Assembly: GCA_034440575.1 (NCBI GenBank)
Contig: JAOTOL010001634.1
Coordinates: 2,341,001-2,405,000 of the forward strand
Source of the DNA: Imbricaverruca yamaguchii
Lineage: Eukaryota; Arthropoda; Thecostraca; Neoverrucidae
Direction of reading: 5' to 3'
DNA length: 64,000 nt
Position 1 is the stretch's first letter. Every line of letters starts with the position of its first letter. Below, one piece after another: positions 12,000 through 23,710 of the stretch. Below the pieces are notes generated by a model. It did no database searches, was not told where the DNA came from, and was given only the letters and a program-made list of their open reading frames with translations. The position numbers were made by a program, and so were the translations under genes.

Positions 12000-12490
12000 A
12001 AACTCTCTTTGGAACTTATTGAACATAGTGCCCTCTGTGGTTCTGTGCTCCATGTGTACCCCTCCTGCAACCTTGACCGCCCTCAGCGTCTTCCTACCGC
12101 GAATTCTATGGTCCAGGCTTCTCCCCAACAACCTTAGCGGCCAATGCGTCTTCCTCCCACAGCGCCTACTGACCCATCCCTCAGGCAAAGTTGATCTCAC
12201 GGCAATGTGTCGTGGACCACGAGCCTGGTCTTTTCTCCGATTGACTCAACCGCCCACCGGGTGACCTGAGCCTGACCTCGCTGGCAGTCCGATCCACCCT
12301 ACTCGCAAAGAGAGACGTCGCACTGCGGCCTCTGGTAGCAGGGGTCATGTGGGCTGGCCTGCACCATGGTGATACCATACCGACGCTGCACGCCGATGTC
12401 TGACCTGCCAACTACTGAATCTATGAATTGCTGATCGCATTGTAGGCCTTTGGTCATCCAGTCAGCGCGGTGCCGCATCCTCAGCCTCAT
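12000..12490 (-). pseudogene. Possible decayed retroelement coding fragment
   Basis: Minus-strand frames contain a stretch reading THWPL...RAVKVAGG that faintly resembles the C-terminal end of BEL/Pao integrase regions. Frameshifts separate the pieces. This is a weak resemblance judged by eye and may be chance. Confidence 0.2.
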
Positions 12491-12791
12491 TCTGAAACTC
12501 CAGCCGTATGCATGATAATGGTTTTGGTGTTGGAAGTGCGAGAGACCTTTTAAAGCGCATCAAGCAGTGCTGGCTTCAAGACAATCCACGCGCCTAGAGT
12601 TTTCCTTCACAAAGTTAAAAGCGCAGGAGTACATATTGCTCAGCCCTTCCCCGCTCAGGCGGCTCTTGCACGGATGTCATCCGCGCCACAGTGCCAGTCT
12701 GAGACTGAGACTGAAACTGTGGCTGACACTGACACTGAGACTGAAAGTGAGACTGAGACTGACACTGACACCGAGTGCTGCCCTGCGACAG

Positions 12792-12959
12792 AATATGGCG
12801 CGGAGGCACTGCTCGTCGGCCGGCACCTGGTTCTTCAGCAGCGAACACAACACCAGCTGGACCAACTACAGCTCCTGCCACCTGCCGATGCGCAATCGCA
12901 ACGCGATCATGCGCGAGCACCTCTCCATCCTGACGTACAGCGACAGCGAGCTGATGCAG
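12792..12959 (+). CDS. E2: second HRM exon and pre-TM1 linker of class B1 GPCR
   Basis: 56 codons in phase 0 at both ends. The start NMARRHC joins the end of E1 (GFIPQ) to give the family pattern G-F-x-P-x-x-x-A-x-R-x-C. GTWF follows, then NTSWTNYSSC, which carries the last conserved ectodomain cysteine. It includes two N-glycosylation sequons (NTS and NYS). The remainder (MREHLSILTYSDSELMQ) is the linker into TM1. The acceptor AG is at 12790-12791 with a modest pyrimidine tract; the donor GTGAGC starts at 12960. The last 47 bases plus donor are copied repeatedly downstream. Reading past the donor meets a stop at 12978-12980. Confidence 0.88.
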
Positions 12960-13820
12960 GTGAGCACCTCTCCATCCTGACGTACAGCGACAGCGAGCTG
13001 ATGGGGGCATACTGACGGAAGCGAGCTGGCGGTGAGCACCCACTGCGGCAGGAGCTGATGCAGGTGAGCACCTCTCCATCCTGACGTACAGCGACAGCGA
13101 GCTGATGCAGGTGAGCACCTCTCCATCCTGACGTACAGCGACAGCGAGCTGATGCAGGTGAGCACCTCTCCATCCTGACGTACAGCGACAGCGAGCTGAT
13201 GCAGGTGAGCACCTCTCTCCTGACGGCGACGGGGCACCGCCACCGGAGGCCGAGCACCTCTCCATCCTGACGTACAGCGACAGCGAGCTGATGCAGGTGA
13301 GCACCTCTCCATCCTGACGTACAGCGACAGCGAGCTGATGCAGGTGAGCACCTCTCCATCCTGACGTACAGCGACAGCGAGCTGATGCAGGTGAGCTGAC
13401 GGCGACGGGGCACCGTCACTGGAGGCCGAGCACCTCTCCATCCTGACGTACAGCGACAGCGAGCTGATGCAGGTGAGCACCTCTCCATCCTGACATACAG
13501 CGACAGCGAGCTGAGCAGGTGAGCTGAGGACGGCGACGGGCACCGCCACTGGAGGCCGAGCACCTCTCCATCCTGACGTACAGCGACAGCGAGCTGATGC
13601 AGGTGAGCACCCCCACTGACGGCGACGGGCCGTACAGGCCGAGCACCTCCATCTGACGTACAGCGCAGGAGTGATGCAGGTGAGCACCTCTCCATCCTGA
13701 CGTACGCGACCGGCAGCGACAGCGAGCTGATGCAGGTGAGCTGACGGCGACGGGGCACCGTCACTGGAGGCCGAGCACCTCTCCATCCTGACGTACAGCG
13801 ACAGCGAGCTGATGCAGGTG
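12960..13820 (+). repeat. 47-bp minisatellite made of the E2 exon end and donor
   Basis: Unit gtgagcacctctccatcctg continuing to ctgatgcag, i.e. the last 47 bases of E2 with its 5' splice site. About 14 full or partial copies are interrupted by spacers such as gacggcgacggggcaccg. Most copies restore ATGCAG|gtgagc. The spacers carry the sequence that becomes the 42-bp array further on. Confidence 0.92.
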
Positions 13821-15375
13821 AGCTGACGGCGACGGGGCACCGTCACCGTTACCAGAGGCCAGGACGTGAGCTGACGGCGACGGGGCACCGTCACCGTCAC
13901 CGGAGGCCAGGACGTGAGCTGACAGCGACGGGGCACCGTCACCGGAGGCCAGGACGTGAGCTGACGGCGACGGGGCACCGTCACCGTCACCAGAGGCCAG
14001 GAAGTCAGCTGACGGCGACGGGGCACCGTCACCGGAGGCCAGGAGTAGCTGACAGCGACGGGGCACCGTCACCGGAGGCCAGGACGTGAGCTGACGGCGA
14101 CGGGGCACCGTCACCGGAGGCCAGGACGTCAGCTGACAGCGACGGGGCACCGTCACCGGAGGCCAGGACGTGAGCTGACAGCGACGGGGCACCGTCACCG
14201 GAGGCCAGGACGTGAGCTGACGGCGACGGGGCCTACCGGAGGCTAGGACGTGAGCTGACGGCGACGGGGCACCGTCACCGTCACCAGAGGCCAGGAAGTC
14301 AGCTGACAGCGACGGGGCACCGTCACCGGAGGCCAGGACGTGAGCTGACGGCGACGGGGCACCGTCACCGTCACCAGAGGCCAGGACGTGAGCTGACAGC
14401 GACGGGGCACCGTCACCGGAGGCCAGGACGTGAGCTGACAGCGACGGGGCACCGTCACCGGAGGCTAGGACGTGAGCTGACAGCGACGGGGCACCGTCAC
14501 CGGAGGCCAGGACGTGAGCTGACAGCGACGGGGCACCGTCACCGGAGGCCAGGACGTGAGCTGACAGCGACGGGGCACCGTCACCGGAGGCCAGGACGTG
14601 AGCTGACAGCGACGGGGCACCGTCACCGGAGGCTAGGACGTGAGCTGACAGCGACGGGGCACCGTCACCGTCACCGGAGGCCAGGACGTGAGCTGACAGC
14701 GACGGGGCACCGTCACCGGAGGCCAGGACGTGAGCTGACAGCGACGGGGCACCGTCACCGGAGGCCAGGACGTGAGCTGACGGCGACGGGGCACCGTCAC
14801 CGTCACCGGAGGCCAGGACGTGAGCTGACGGCGACGGGGCACCGTCACCGTCACCAGAGGCTAGGACGTGAGCTGACGGCGACGGGGCACCGTCACCGGA
14901 GGCTAGGACGTGAGCTGACGGCGACGGGGCACCGTCACCGGAGGCCAGGACGTGAGCTGACAGCGACGGGGCACCGTCACCGGAGGCCAGGACGTGAGCT
15001 GACGGCGACGGGGCACCGTCACCGTCACCAGAGGCTAGGACGTGAGCTGACGGCGACGGGGCACCGTCACCGGAGGCCAGGACGTGAGCTGACAGCGACG
15101 GGGCACCGTCACCGGAGGCCAGGACGTGAGCTGACAGCGACGGGGCACCGTCACCGGAGGCCAGGACGTGAGCTGACAGCGACGGGGCACCGTCACCGGA
15201 GGCCAGGACGTGAGCTGACAGCGACGGGGCACCGTCACCGGAGGCCAGGACGTGAGCTGACAGCGACGGGGCACCGTCACCGGAGGCCAGGACGTGAGCT
15301 GACAGCGACGGGGCACCGTCACCGGAGGCCAGGACGTGAGCTGACAGCGACGGGGCACCGTCACCGGAGGCTAGG
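13820..15375 (+). repeat. 42-bp minisatellite, donor-derived, about 37 copies
   Basis: Unit gtgagctgacagcgacgggg then caccgtcaccggaggccaggac, with variants (agc/ggc; one or two gtcacc blocks; aggcc/aggct). The first unit is continuous with the last E2-derived unit (ctgatgcag|gtgagctgac), so the array seems to have grown from the E2 donor. Nearly every copy keeps GTGAGCT. It ends at a GC-rich tail near 15430. Confidence 0.93.
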
Positions 15376-16032
15376 ACGGCCAGGACGCTCAGGACGCGTC
15401 GCGCTCAGTGGCGCCTCAGACGCACCGTCCCGCCACTGGAGACTGTCTGGTTAAAATTAAATTGGACTCACTTTGTTAGTCAGCCATTTGGGTTCAATGT
15501 TGCTTGAGCCAGCTATATGATCATGATGAGACGTACCTTGTTGATTGATAAGGTCAAAGATAGCGACTAGTGGTCTGCATTTGACTCTGAATGTCCATGA
15601 CCATGAATCTGGGGTCCTACTGTTTGTAATTTGATCCTTCCTTTCCTTAGGCATCCTTGATGCTGTCCTGATTTCCTCTTTCTTCCCTCTGACCAGGCAT
15701 GTTGTTTGCTAGGCGTGTCATATCGAATGCGTGCTGCACGGTGTGGTTGCCGGGGGCAAGAATGTTCATATATACACATGCTTGTTGTTCAAACTAACAC
15801 ATATTTCTTGCAAATTTCTGAACTTTTGACTGAAGTGCTCTTAAATATTGCCAAAAATTATACGATGTACGCTTGTTTCCCAAAACTGCAAAGTTCTTCA
15901 CTACAAATGGGTTGAAACATTGTTCGTAAATAATATATTTTCCTACATCCATTCTTTGTGTTACGTCTTCGGCTATAGTGGTAACTACGTCACCATAGTA
16001 ATCATACCAAGCTCCGCATTCATTTGTGTGTT

Positions 16033-16086
16033 TATGTTTGTACAGGAATGCTGGCATGTGAGTGTATGTGTGTGTGTATGTATGTA

Positions 16087-16137
<51 letters not shown>

Positions 16138-16615
16138 GGGTGTTGTCATGTGATTATGTGTGTGTGTGTGTGTGTGTTTGCACTTAACCATGTATAAAGT
16201 TGAAAACACCCAACCACTGGTTCCTCCCACATTCCACCCAGCAACAAGCACATGCTTAACTGGATGGAGTTGTGGGAGGAGCCAAAGTTAAAAAAAATAA
16301 TTACAAATCAGGAGTGCTCACCACCATCCGGCCACAGACCAGCTACTAACATTATAGTTTAGACCCTAAATTCTTGTTGGTATGGATCCAGGGTCAGACA
16401 TATGTCTTCTTTGGGTGTGACTACTAACAGCATTCTTTATTATTAGTTTTATTGCTCTAATACCCGATGCTTTTTATGCTTGTTTATTTGTTTTCCATCT
16501 CTTGGCTGGGAGTGCCGCGACTTTACTGTTTATTGTATGGTGTTAATGTAAGGTGCTTGCAGTCGTTGGGTAAGGAGAGGGGGTGCTCCTGGTCACCTGA
16601 TCTTGGGTGGCGGAC
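16033..16615 (+). mobile_element. Interspersed (TG)n-containing element, copy 1
   Basis: This ~580-bp block, with a TG microsatellite at 16063-16180 and then a unique body, matches 36396-37060 in reverse complement. Shared body segments include accactggttcctcccacat and gcttgcagtcgttgggtaag. No coding capacity was seen. The class is not identified. Confidence 0.8.
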
Positions 16616-16625
16616 ATATTTAAAA

Positions 16626-18660
16626 AATCATGTTTTGAAAAATCCCCAAGTCGCACACCATTTTTTTCATTCTACCTTCACTTCATGGTTTATGACTTGT
16701 GACTTTTCCTGTGTGAAAATTGATGCGGGAATACGCACGTCCTATCGGAATGCCACGCATGGCCTCTGGAATCACTGTTCTGTGATTGTGCCCAGAGGTA
16801 ACGTCACTCAAGATCTGAGTCACCACGCTGTCCCAATTTGTAACAAGAACGGTTGTAATTATCAGTTCCAACATCACTCGTACAAAGCATATCATTTAAT
16901 TCAGATCCATGACTTTGATCAGCGAAACGGTGTATTTGAACCTCGGCCTGTCAGCTACATATTTCATGGGTGTAGTAGGCGTTGTAATTAGAAGAGCGAC
17001 GACGTCCCTGCCCACTATCCGGCCACCTGCGGACATCCGTAAACCATTACTCTGATGGAGTGGCACCAAAGTGGAAAGAGTTCCTAAATTGTCTCACGCC
17101 ACTGGTATACCTCTGTATCTCTTTATGTGCGTTTTTTCACCAAGAAGCCACATTTGCGCATGCACATGCCCAGGGAATCTGTGGAACCCGTCTCCAAGTC
17201 CAACAAGATTAGTTGTGATTTCGTCTCCGCCACTTTCTGAAAATGCGCACCCGCCAGGATTTTGTGGAGATAACCCCCTTGGAAGACGCTGTACTACTTT
17301 CGAAATCGTTCCTGCTCGCATGCATATAGTATACATTCATGGACGAAGCGGTAGATGAATCTCGAGCAGCTGGCAAGTTGGCGTATCGATGAACCCGGCG
17401 CAGTCCCGGGTTGACGGAACCCTTGGAACGCCGTCTCGGGTCTAGTTAAGTCAAAGAGCGTCACGCGTGCCGACCAACGGAAATAAATTGCTTTCAGTTT
17501 AAGCACTGGATAGATGGCATGTGAAATAACGGCTACAAAGCCAGCTTATGTGGGCGCACTTCCGTAACATACCGTGAAATACGCCATGCCACTTGATAAA
17601 AACGGCTGTAATAGGGCTATATTCCCAACTGATGGTCTTTTATTTTTCCCACAAATTGGCTTCAGGGCTTTAGGAGCCTCACAAATTGGCATAAGACCAC
17701 CTTTGAACAGGACCCACCAGTGCATGGCAAGCTTACGTTTATATTTAATGATGTCTTTTGTCTAAATTTGGTTTTCGCTCAATTTAGTATGAAAAATACC
17801 ACGCTTGGTCTGTAGCGGTGGGAACCGACAATGCATTTCTTAGTTGCATGTTGTCTAGGGCTGATAAGTTCATCATGACACATCATCTACATTTTAGCAC
17901 GGACGATTGTAGTAATACGAAGATAAATTTTCCGGGAGAAAATATAATTCCAGGCGTAATACATGTCACACTTTGTTCAGTTCATTGGCATCATGGGAGG
18001 GATCGCATTGAAAAGTTCTGCACCATCTGTCTGTTTGGTGTTGTAATTGTCACCACAACATATTCTCATTCTAGAAAGAAATAAACCCGAATGACACTCA
18101 AATGACTACTTCAACACCCAATTAATCGGGCCTCCTTGAATTCCTAAGTTAGCCCTCCTTTGGTCGCGAAAAACGGTGCATTGGACTGATAGTGAACTTA
18201 CGGATACTTTCCTATTTAAGAGCTCCTCTGGTCTGCCACTGGTGAAATTTAAGGTTGTGAAGACCGTGAAGAAGGCACTCTTCACCATCAAGTATATTTA
18301 ATCATCCTCTCAATAAAATATTATATTGTATCCTAGTGACCCCAAGTAGGGCCAAAATAGGCTAATCCTCCTTCATCTCCCCGTATGCCGCTTCAATCAG
18401 TACTTGATAAAGAAAGCACGCTTATGTAGAGAAGTAACTTATCCAGCGATGAATCTCTCAGTCATTTTAGAAGCAAACATCGGTCCAAAGAACTGGGTAT
18501 TTCCGAGGGGCCGAAAAGAAATGAAAAGATACTTTGTTTTTAAAAAAATAAGCATAACAGTGCAAGCACATTTTTTTCAATGCATAGCCGCTGTCGGAGA
18601 TGGTGCTTAAAATGGTGCTGCATGAACAGCATCAATACCTCATCGTCAAAGTGACTCTGG
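16626..18660. other. Intron 2 distal part, nothing recognised
   Basis: Short ORFs only; no known element. 15440-16030 is also blank. Confidence 0.6.
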
Positions 18661-18670
18661 TTTTCTGCAG

Positions 18671-18765
18671 GTCTGGACGCCCGTCATCAAGTGCATAAGT
18701 CGGGTTGGTTATGGGGTCTCGCTCACTACCCTGATCATCGCCATGGTGATCTTCTGCAGCATCAG
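18671..18765 (+). CDS. E3: TM1 exon of class B1 GPCR
   Basis: 31 codons plus two bases. The exon opens VWTPVIKCISRVGYGVSL and continues into a hydrophobic helix TTLIIAMVIFCSI. This is TM1, with the G-Y-x-x-S-L-x-x-L motif typical of the family. It follows E2 in phase 0 and donates two bases (AG) that combine with the first G of E4 to make Arg, giving SIRKLRSCPR. The acceptor is tttctgcag ending at 18670; the donor GTGAGA starts at 18766. A diverged second copy of the boundary lies about 76 bp downstream. Confidence 0.92.
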
Positions 18766-18877
18766 GTGAGATTCTGCGCCCAGAGTGCGGCATGGAATGG
18801 TGGTTTGTGCAACCAGACTCGATTACTTTTTGCAACATCAGGATTGATCTGGCGCCGAGAACGCAGCATTGAATGAT
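18751..18877 (+). repeat. Diverged two-copy duplication over the E3 donor
   Basis: The E3 boundary (ctgcagcatcaggtgagatt and what follows) is echoed 76 bp downstream as ttgcaacatcaggattgatc, with matching flanks (ctgcgcccagagtgcggcat versus ctggcgccgagaacgcagca). The second copy has lost the GT, so it is not a working donor. Confidence 0.6.
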
Positions 18878-18879
18878 AT

Positions 18880-20590
18880 CTTTTGCCATTAGACATAGCT
18901 GATTTATGCAGTATAAGAGCAGACTCTTGCCTTCCTCAGACATATTGCAGGCCCTCCACGACTTAGAACTGTCAGTCCCCTACTTTAGAATGGGGGCGTC
19001 GTTTTATTGAAATGGATTGGAGGAACACAGGGCCTCGTTTCTTGACGTATCCAATAACTCTTCCAGAGGAGAAATTCGACAATTCGCGATCGTTTCTCGG
19101 CCGCGTTGGGCACGAGTTATCACGAGCCGGACTCCGCCCGCGGACCAGAGACAGCTAAATTGGTACCTAATCGAAAGGCGGGGGAGGATCGGGGCTATTT
19201 TTAACTAATGCAACTTTAATGAAGTTCAATGAACGATCCCAAGCTACGTCAGTGCTCTTCGCCAGGTTTGTTTTTCATTTCCTTGAAATTACATCTTTCC
19301 AGCTCCAGCGACACATAAAGCATGATTGAACGCGAGGTCATAGCGAGGTCAAGGTCAGTCGGCCACCGGCGGAATGCGAGTGGAATGCTCGCATTCCACT
19401 GGCCGGCTCACCGCTCATCTTGATGTCAAGTTCACTAAAATCATAAGCGGTGTATTCACAACAAATTCGGTGGGAACAGGGAATTCGGTCGGTGACATTT
19501 CAATAACAACACAAGCTATCGCAACTACAAAATCAGAAGTGCATCATTTGTTTATCATCGCTTGTATTATGCATCGTTTCCAATCACACGCTCAAGGTTT
19601 TATATATTTTGATGAAGAACAGTGCCAGTCAAAGAAAAATGTGTGAATTGGATGCGAGTTTTGGCGAAGTTCAGCCGCGGCAAGCAGCTGGGGATTTAGC
19701 GGGTATCAAGACGTGCAAAAGAAAAGATGGTAAAATGTATTTTAGGCAGCGAAACGGGGGAGGCGAGGGGCGGAGGTGGAGCAACGCCCATTCCCTACTA
19801 AATCAGGATATTTCCCCTCCCCTGGATGCGTCACTGGGGGGGGGGGGGGGCTGCTAATGATGTCAATGGGCGCCAACCCGAACCTTCCGAGTTCCGCCTC
19901 CACCGCACTCCAGTAATGCTGAATCAATGAGGAATGCAAATTAACTGGGGGAGGGCACGGTTAGCATGTTAGAGGCGAGGCTTTCAATGTGAGAAGGCCC
20001 CGTCCCAGACACCAATCCTGTCGGATTCTGCATCCGTGGTGCTGGTGTTGATCATTCCAATATTTGTGTCGTATAGTTGTTTGTTTATTTATTCGCCAAT
20101 TAATTAGGTTATGGGGTGTTTACGTGTTTGTTTTCATTTTGAATTTCAGCAGTTTTCGACATTGTGCTTCATGTTTGAACCGTCAATGTCAATGTCAATA
20201 TTTGAAATGCTGCGACGGTATGCGGGTTTGTCTATTTGCATTCCGATCTCAACTGATTTTCCGATCGAGGGTTTATGTAATTGAAGAACATTTTGTATCG
20301 AATGTAATATCACATGTTACATAGTTCAGTCTCATGCATTTTAATTTATTCATTATATTATTAATTCCACGCTATCACATCGCTTAATCAAGTTTGGAAT
20401 TTCATCCTATTATTTTGGATGCAATGTATAGTCAATGTGTTGTTTATCGCAACCGCCGGAAGATGACTCTGCTTCAGGAATCTCTCAGACAGGGCTGTGA
20501 AGGGCGTCACCACGCTATCGGGACTGCACGTGTGCATAATTAATGTAGAAATTAATGCGGAATTAAATTGGAAAGCAAGCAATTGCGACG
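18880..20590. other. Intron 3 proximal part, nothing recognised
   Basis: Contains a G run (19839-19851) and a small stem at about 19373-19398 (ggaatgcgag/ctcgcattcc). Otherwise blank. Confidence 0.55.
19839..19851 (+). repeat. G homopolymer run
   Basis: About a dozen G in a row within otherwise unremarkable intron 3. Similar runs occur at 31974-31981 and 52866-52876. Confidence 0.8.
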
Positions 20591-20859
20591 TTGCTCGTCG
20601 CCCTCGCCTTACCATTGAAAAACACAGGCTACTGCGGACAGGCACCGTGCTCTGGTGACCGGTCTTGACTTGGCGTTGACGGTAATGCAGATCTTATTTA
20701 TTACATCAGAAAAACATCAGGCATAGATGCTTAAAATGTACTCTCAAATCGGTCCTGAAATACTTGATGACCGCCACAGGCACTGCATGACCCACTATCG
20801 GCACGAGTATCTCCCACTCACTAACCCCACACCCTCCACCACATTCCTGCTTTACCGCC

Positions 20860-21190
20860 ACCACTCCTTCCACTATCGGCACGAGTATCTCCTGTAGCAG
20901 GGGTTTGACCGCCACGGCGACTGCCTGGTCCACTATCGGCACGAGTATCTCCTGTAGCAGGGGCTTGACCGCCACGGCGACTGCCTGGTCCACCATCGGC
21001 ACGAGTATCTCCTGTAGCAGGGGTTTGGCCGCCACGGCGACTGCCTGGTCCACCATCGGCACGAGTATCTCCTGCAGCAGGGGTTTGACCGCCACGGCGA
21101 CTGCCTGGTCCACTATCGGCACGAGTATCTCCTGTAGCAGGGGCTTGACCGCCACGGCGACTGCCTGGTCCACCATCGGCACCACCGCTG
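20860..21190 (+). repeat. 60-bp minisatellite, open on both strands
   Basis: About five copies of a unit beginning cactatcggcacgagtatct. At 60 bp it stays in frame. The minus strand reads a 20-residue repeat with the core AVKPLLQEILVP, continuing 160 codons; the plus strand is also open. The flanks (20590-20670 and 21240-21330) resemble each other, suggesting a larger duplicated element. No known family is recognised. Confidence 0.8.
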
Positions 21191-22179
21191 CACCACCGCT
21201 GCCTGGTCACGAACACATCACGATGCCTGCATTTCAGATACGACGCTCGTCGTCCTTGCTTCACCATTGAATCATACGGGCTGCTGCATGCGGGCACCGT
21301 GTCTTTGACTCGACCTTGACCGGACTGGGGCGACCTCTCAAGGGATTTTATCGACCTTGACCGGACTGGGGCGACCTCTACCATCAGGGGTCGGCGGGGC
21401 ACTAATCGTGATGCGGATACTGGTAGAACATTGTATGGATAGTGCTGCGTTGCGTTTTTCAAGCTGCGATATTGAGCATTTTGGGACATTTTATTGATTT
21501 TTATCATACGATGTAACTATGTACAGGTGTGCAAGTATGCCAAACTTAAACTAGGTCATTTGGAAATGTATTTTCCATTAACAAATACAGTTTATCGTGA
21601 CAACTGCGGGCCGAACAGGATTTTTGGAGTCGAAATATCAGACGATGGCATAGTTTCATATATTTTGACCAAACTATGCCTATTGTTAGCAAAACAAATG
21701 ATGCGCACGTATTGTTATGCTGAGTCGCTAAGTATGCGCACAGCTTAATGTCGTGATCAGATGTTTTAACAGTGGTTAAAACATCTATTGGAGTGGCTCA
21801 AAATTCTTATTGGGATGCGCGAAAAGAAACTTTTGGTGGCTTGAGCTATCCAAAACGAATGCAAAACGACACCCCTGATGTTATCCATCACTACAAGTAT
21901 GTTTTTGGATCCTGTGTGCACCTTCCTAATGGTGATATATTGACAACGTAGCCAGAACACTCTCAAGACGCGCCACAACGCACATGCAGGACGCCGTTTC
22001 CACCATTACAGTGAAACAAACAACAGAACACGCCTCACACGCGCACAGCTAATGGACAATGCCACCATGCTCGCAGGCACGCCATACAAGCGGCATCACT
22101 TAACTTCAGAAGCCGCTTACATAAGAGCGAGGGGCCCACCATTAACAGATTACGAACGCACGAGCACATCTGTGGTTAT

Positions 22180-22500
22180 GTGATGGCCCTTCTCTCCATC
22201 GTGCTAATAGGGTGCTGTGTTGGAAGAATGACGTTAATTCGCATACTGTGCTTGCTGCTAGTCATGCACTTTATTACCATTTGTGGCAATTTTGAAGGTA
22301 CGCAACTACCATTACACAGCTGCGCGTGCGCGCAGTGTTCAAGATTAAGCGAGGAAAATTCGGCATCTGCCTACTTAGTCTTGAAAATGTCCAAGGCGCA
22401 TCCATACAAGGGTCATGAGGTCATGAACCCCTTGGGACCCGAAGGGGCCATGCTCTTTCTGGTACACATGGAACGGCCAACACGGAGCATGCGATGTTGA
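22180..22500 (+). other. Unrecognised 106-codon open frame
   Basis: The first 35 residues are hydrophobic (MMALLSIVLIGCC... ILCLLLVMHF), followed by a cysteine-containing polar part. No homology is recognised, and no promoter or splice support is seen. It may be chance. Confidence 0.15.
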
Positions 22501-23049
22501 GCCTGATCCTGACCCACCAATCATCCGGATACTTCGATGGTCATATTACTGAGACGTGAACTGCTGACTTGATTGGATAGTTCGACTAGAGCTCCGCAAT
22601 CTCCACTATCAATCACGCTAATCACGATCGCCATCAAACTTACCACACCAGTCCATTAACAGAGTTGTCTGCTAACGACTTCTTGAAATCGTGTGCATTA
22701 TGCATTACTGTGTGGGCGGACAATTTATGGCGCGCATTAGTTTTCAAGTTGTTCAAGTATTGAAGTTAGTTGTTAAATACAAGCGCCAAAGCTTGAATAT
22801 GATTGTGATGGAATGGTCTCTGGGAATTTTCGAGCTGAACCACCACAACTCATCGGCCTAATGACCATCATTTCGACTCCGACTGAGTGATGGGTATGGG
22901 TCACTTAGTAAAGGATAAGACATTGACGAAAAGGCGAAATTGTAAGAGCACTGCGCACGAGACGTATTGTGGGGTACATAACGACTGGTACAGAGACGCG
23001 GAGAGGATTTGATTGGCACTCTTCGAGAGCATGACATCGAGTTGCGCCA

Positions 23050-23219
23050 GCAGTACGCTCTGCAGTGAACTGGCTAGTCATGTTGTTAGTGAGAGACATT
23101 TACCACGATATATATATATATATATATATCGTGGTAAATGTCTCTCACGTTATATGTTTCCCATGGTAAATGTCTCTCACTAACAACATGAATAGCCAGT
23201 TCACTGCGGAACGTACTGC
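23050..23219. repeat. Long inverted repeat with (TA)n centre
   Basis: Arms 23050-23106 and 23163-23219 are nearly perfect reverse complements (gcagtacgctctgcagtgaa against ttcactgcggaacgtactgc). Inside them, gagacatttaccacgat/atcgtggtaaatgtctc flank a run of TA repeats. The arm sequence also founds the gagagacatttacc array that follows. Confidence 0.85.
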
Positions 23220-23710
23220 TAGCACTTAATTGCATAAACTATATATATATATATATATACAACGTGAGACATTTACCCCGAGAGACGCATAACGTGGGGA
23301 CATTTACTACGAGAGACGTATAACGTGAGAGACATTTACCACAAGAGACATATGGCGTGAGACATTTTCCGCAAGATACATATAACGTGAGAGACATTCG
23401 TCGCGAGAGACATATAGCGTGAAAGACATTTACCACGAGAGACATATAACGTGATAGACATTTACCACGAGAGACATATAACATGAGAGACATTTCCCGC
23501 GATACATATATCGTGAGTGACATTTTCCGTAAGATACAACATCGGGTACATTTGCTGTTCGAGATGCATACCGTGAGGGACACTTATCGCAAGAGACATA
23601 TAACTTGAAGCATTTACCGTGGGAAACATATTACGTGAGCCATTTGCCGTTGGACACGCAGCGTGAGACATTTGACGTGAGACATATCACGTGAAGGACA
23701 TTTTCCGCGA
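23150..23710 (+). repeat. ~32-bp degenerate minisatellite
   Basis: Repeated gagagacatataacgtgaga/gacatttaccac units with many substitutions. Part of it is carried in the 823-bp duplication. Confidence 0.8.

Noticed and set aside
12615..15364. Very long minus-strand open frames (up to 388 codons) with repeated SLSLYVRMERCSPASA and SWPPVTVPRRCQLT
   Set aside because: They are translations of the E2-derived 47-bp and 42-bp arrays on the wrong strand; length comes from periodic composition, not from a gene.
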